This document shows positions 62,072-64,000 of a DNA stretch of 64,000 nt, in pieces. Within the stretch, counting starts at the first letter, position 1; every line of letters starts with the position of its first letter. The notes beneath the pieces were generated by a model that was given only the letters and a program-made list of their open reading frames with translations, was not told where the DNA came from and did not search any database. Source of the stretch: Hetaerina americana (Eukaryota; Arthropoda; Insecta; Odonata; Calopterygidae); contig JAKTNV010000005.1 in assembly GCA_022747635.1 (NCBI GenBank), positions 36,070,336 through 36,134,335 on the forward strand, given 5' to 3'. The position numbers were made by a program, and so were the translations under genes.

Positions 62072-63373
62072 TACGATGGTGGTCCCATAAGTACCCGGCC
62101 TGACCTAGAGATGGCGGTAGTTGTTTGAAAAACATCATTACATTAGAAATTATGCAATCTATAAAGCATACTATATATTTCCAGTTAAAACACGCCAAGT
62201 TGTTTAGTATTTGTTTGGCAGCCATCAATAGTGACCGCTTTCGGTGAATTTGTGAAAATGGAGAAAATTGGTTATCGTTATGTGACACAATGCTTTTATT
62301 TGAAAGGCCTCAGCCCAGCCAATATAGAAGCTGAACTGGATTCTGCTCTGGGTGAGTCTGCTCCTTCGTATACAATAGTAAAATATTTGGTAGCAGAGTT
62401 TAAACGAGGCCGTACGAGCTGTCAAGACGAGCATCGCATTGGTCGACCAAATGAGGTGACGACTCCAGAAACGGTGAAGAAAATCCACAAAGTGTTACTG
62501 GATGATCGTCGACTGAAAGTGCGCGAGCTGGCAGACATAGTAGACATTTCAAAAAGTACGGTACATCGCATTAAACTGAAAATTTGGACATGAGAAAGCT
62601 GTGTGCAAGATGGGTGCCATATTTGCTCACACTCGAGCAAAACAATTGTCGTGAAGATGTTTCAATTGAGTGTTAAGCTAAGTTTCACAGCAGCAAAGCA
62701 GAATTTTTGCGTCGTTTCATAACCATGGATGAAACATGGGTCTATTACTTCACACCCGAGACGAAAAAACAATCAAAACAATGGATTCAAAAGGGAGAGC
62801 CGGCTCCAGAGAAGGTGAAGATCGTTTCATCTGCAGGCAAGGTCATAGAGTCTGTTTTTTGGGATGCGCGTGAGATAATTTTCATTAACTATCCTGAAAA
62901 AGTAAAAACTTTCAACAGCGAGTGTTATGCGAACTTATTGCAATGTTTGAGCAATGACGTCAAGCAAAAGCGGGCGCATTTGGCATAGAAGAAAGTGTTG
63001 TTTCATCAAGACAATGCACCAGCTCAGAAACCCGTTATTGCAATGGCCAAAATTCATTAATTAAAGTTTGAATTGCTGCCTCATATACCCTATTCGCCAG
63101 ATTTATCCCCCTCGGATTATTTTCTGCTTGCAAATTTGAAAAAATGGCTCGGTGGTCAAAGATTTTCCGACCGTGAAGAAGCGATGGCGGCAGTTAATAG
63201 CTATTTTGAAGAACAAGACAGTTTTTATTAAATTAAGGGTATCGCACTCATTTAACATCGCTCGAAAAAGTGTATAGAGCTGAAAGAAGATTATGTTGAA
63301 AAATAAATACATTTTTTTCCAAAATTTTTGTTTTTTCTTTGTTGGGTCGGGTGCTTCTGGGACCGCCTTCGTA
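62072..63373 (+). mobile_element. Full-length dead mariner transposon
   Basis: The element is about 1,302 bp, the normal mariner length. Its ends are imperfect inverted repeats: TACGATGGTGGTCCCATAAG on the left, and TACGAAGGCGGTCCCAGAAG reading inward from 63373. TA follows the right end (63374-63375); the left TA is displaced by one A (62069-62071). It encodes a broken transposase. It differs from the 901-bp mariner in ends and protein, so it is a separate lineage. Confidence 0.92.
62258..63306 (+). pseudogene. Mariner transposase pseudogene (D34D)
   Basis: ATG at 62258 starts a normal N-terminus (MEKIGYRYVT), followed by AEFKRGRTSCQDEHRIGRP and the second helix-turn-helix VRELADIVDISKSTVHRI. 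A frameshift at about 62575-62585 moves the frame, which continues MRKLCARWVPYLLTLEQ and then MDETW (first catalytic Asp 62728-62730), HQDNAPA (second, 63010-63012) and YSPDLSPSDYF (third, 63115-63117). There are 34 residues between the last two, the D34D spacing of classic mariners. In-frame stops at 62674, 62986, 63058, 63229 and 63253 inactivate it; the normal stop is at 63304-63306. All three catalytic aspartates survive despite the stops. Length without lesions matches the family (about 345 residues). Confidence 0.92.
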
Positions 63374-63375
63374 TA

Positions 63376-64000
63376 CAGGACATGTGACATGAGTAAATAA
63401 TTTATAAAAATATATGCAGATACGAGTTAACGTATATTATTGATAGTCTACTGTTTATGGTACATTTTCCCTGTTAAATCCTCTCAAATCTGAGGTCATA
63501 CTTCATTAGTACTAAATTATGATACGAATTCACACCTTCTTTGGGAAAAGTACGAATTAATCACGCTGTTCGGAGATCTGTGCCTAAACATTGTGCAGTT
63601 TAAGTGATATGTGATATTAATGAATTTTTGGAAATATTAGTGTACGTCTATTGACGTATTTCAAGTGTTTGTTATGATTAAATCTTGTCTCCAGCAGAAC
63701 TTTATTGCTTCCTCCTCATGGTAATTAATTTTTCCTAATTTTCAATTCGCAATCTTACTACCATCCCTTCCTTCGCCTACCGTCATGTTCCAAACGCCCA
63801 TTGTTCTCAAAAGTTTCCTTCCAGGAACACTTGTAATATTTCTTCTAACAGATCGTAAATCCTGTCCAATTCTTCCTTCATATGTTTGTTTGGTGAAATG
63901 AAGACATGAATATTGACTAAGATCGTTGGATCAGCTTTTATTCCTACAAAAATGATATTCTATTCCTCGCTTGCTCTATGTTTATAACGCTTCTTCTTAC
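63376..64000. other. AT-rich non-coding DNA
   Basis: Nothing recognised to the window end. Confidence 0.55.

Noticed and set aside
1..64000. CRISPR arrays, operons, ribosome binding sites and prokaryotic terminators
   Set aside because: Composition, transposon types and lack of dense genes show a eukaryotic genome. No spaced direct-repeat array was seen.
1..64000. LTR retrotransposon or endogenous virus
   Set aside because: No paired long terminal repeats, protease, integrase or envelope-like frames were recognised. The only reverse transcriptase is LINE-type.

Overview
The window looks like non-coding DNA from an animal genome, most likely an arthropod. It is strongly AT-rich, has no dense gene array, and no open reading frame outside transposons is recognisable as a host protein. 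The transposon spectrum supports this: two mariner elements, a CR1/Jockey-type LINE, a Penelope-like element (PLE), tRNA-derived SINEs and long (TA)n arrays. I cannot name the species. I found no rRNA, convincing tRNA gene, CRISPR array, LTR element or virus-like gene.

Layout. From 1 to about 15,900 is AT-rich sequence interrupted by GC-richer purine/pyrimidine-skewed islands, the most promoter-like at 1,140-2,345 (TATAAAAG, a CCAAT motif, then a consensus 5' splice site). From 15,900 to 21,000 lie a decayed LINE tail, a purine island with a 113-codon ATG frame, a tRNA-Gly-like SINE, and a possible two-exon gene end with a poly(A) signal. From 21,000 to 45,000 is mostly plain AT-rich DNA with a perfect 20-bp-stem hairpin at 23,543, further islands, a few doubtful frames, and a 237-bp GC-rich block at 36,515 bounded by near-identical 13-bp direct repeats. 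From 45,000 to 51,000 there are (TA)n arrays and a composite repeat locus: a 901-bp mariner with perfect 33-bp inverted repeats but an in-frame internal deletion, a (TA)n array, and two PLE 3' ends fused head to head as a palindrome of about 0.66 kb. From 51,000 to the end are more islands, a broken LINE (55,399-57,110, minus strand), a second tRNA-like SINE, a GC-richer regulatory-looking block at 61,690 and a full-length dead mariner (62,072-63,373).

How the parts relate. The best-supported content is mobile DNA at different stages of decay. The LINE and the larger mariner carry multiple stops or frameshifts. The small mariner keeps an uninterrupted 216-codon frame that retains the DNA-binding half and has lost two of the three catalytic aspartates, so it could not transpose itself but might bind its own ends. 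The evenly scattered GA/CT islands are the main unexplained structure. Some could be promoters, regulatory DNA or non-coding first exons, but low-complexity composition alone also produces the Pro/Ser-rich frames seen in them. Host-gene calls are therefore kept at low confidence.
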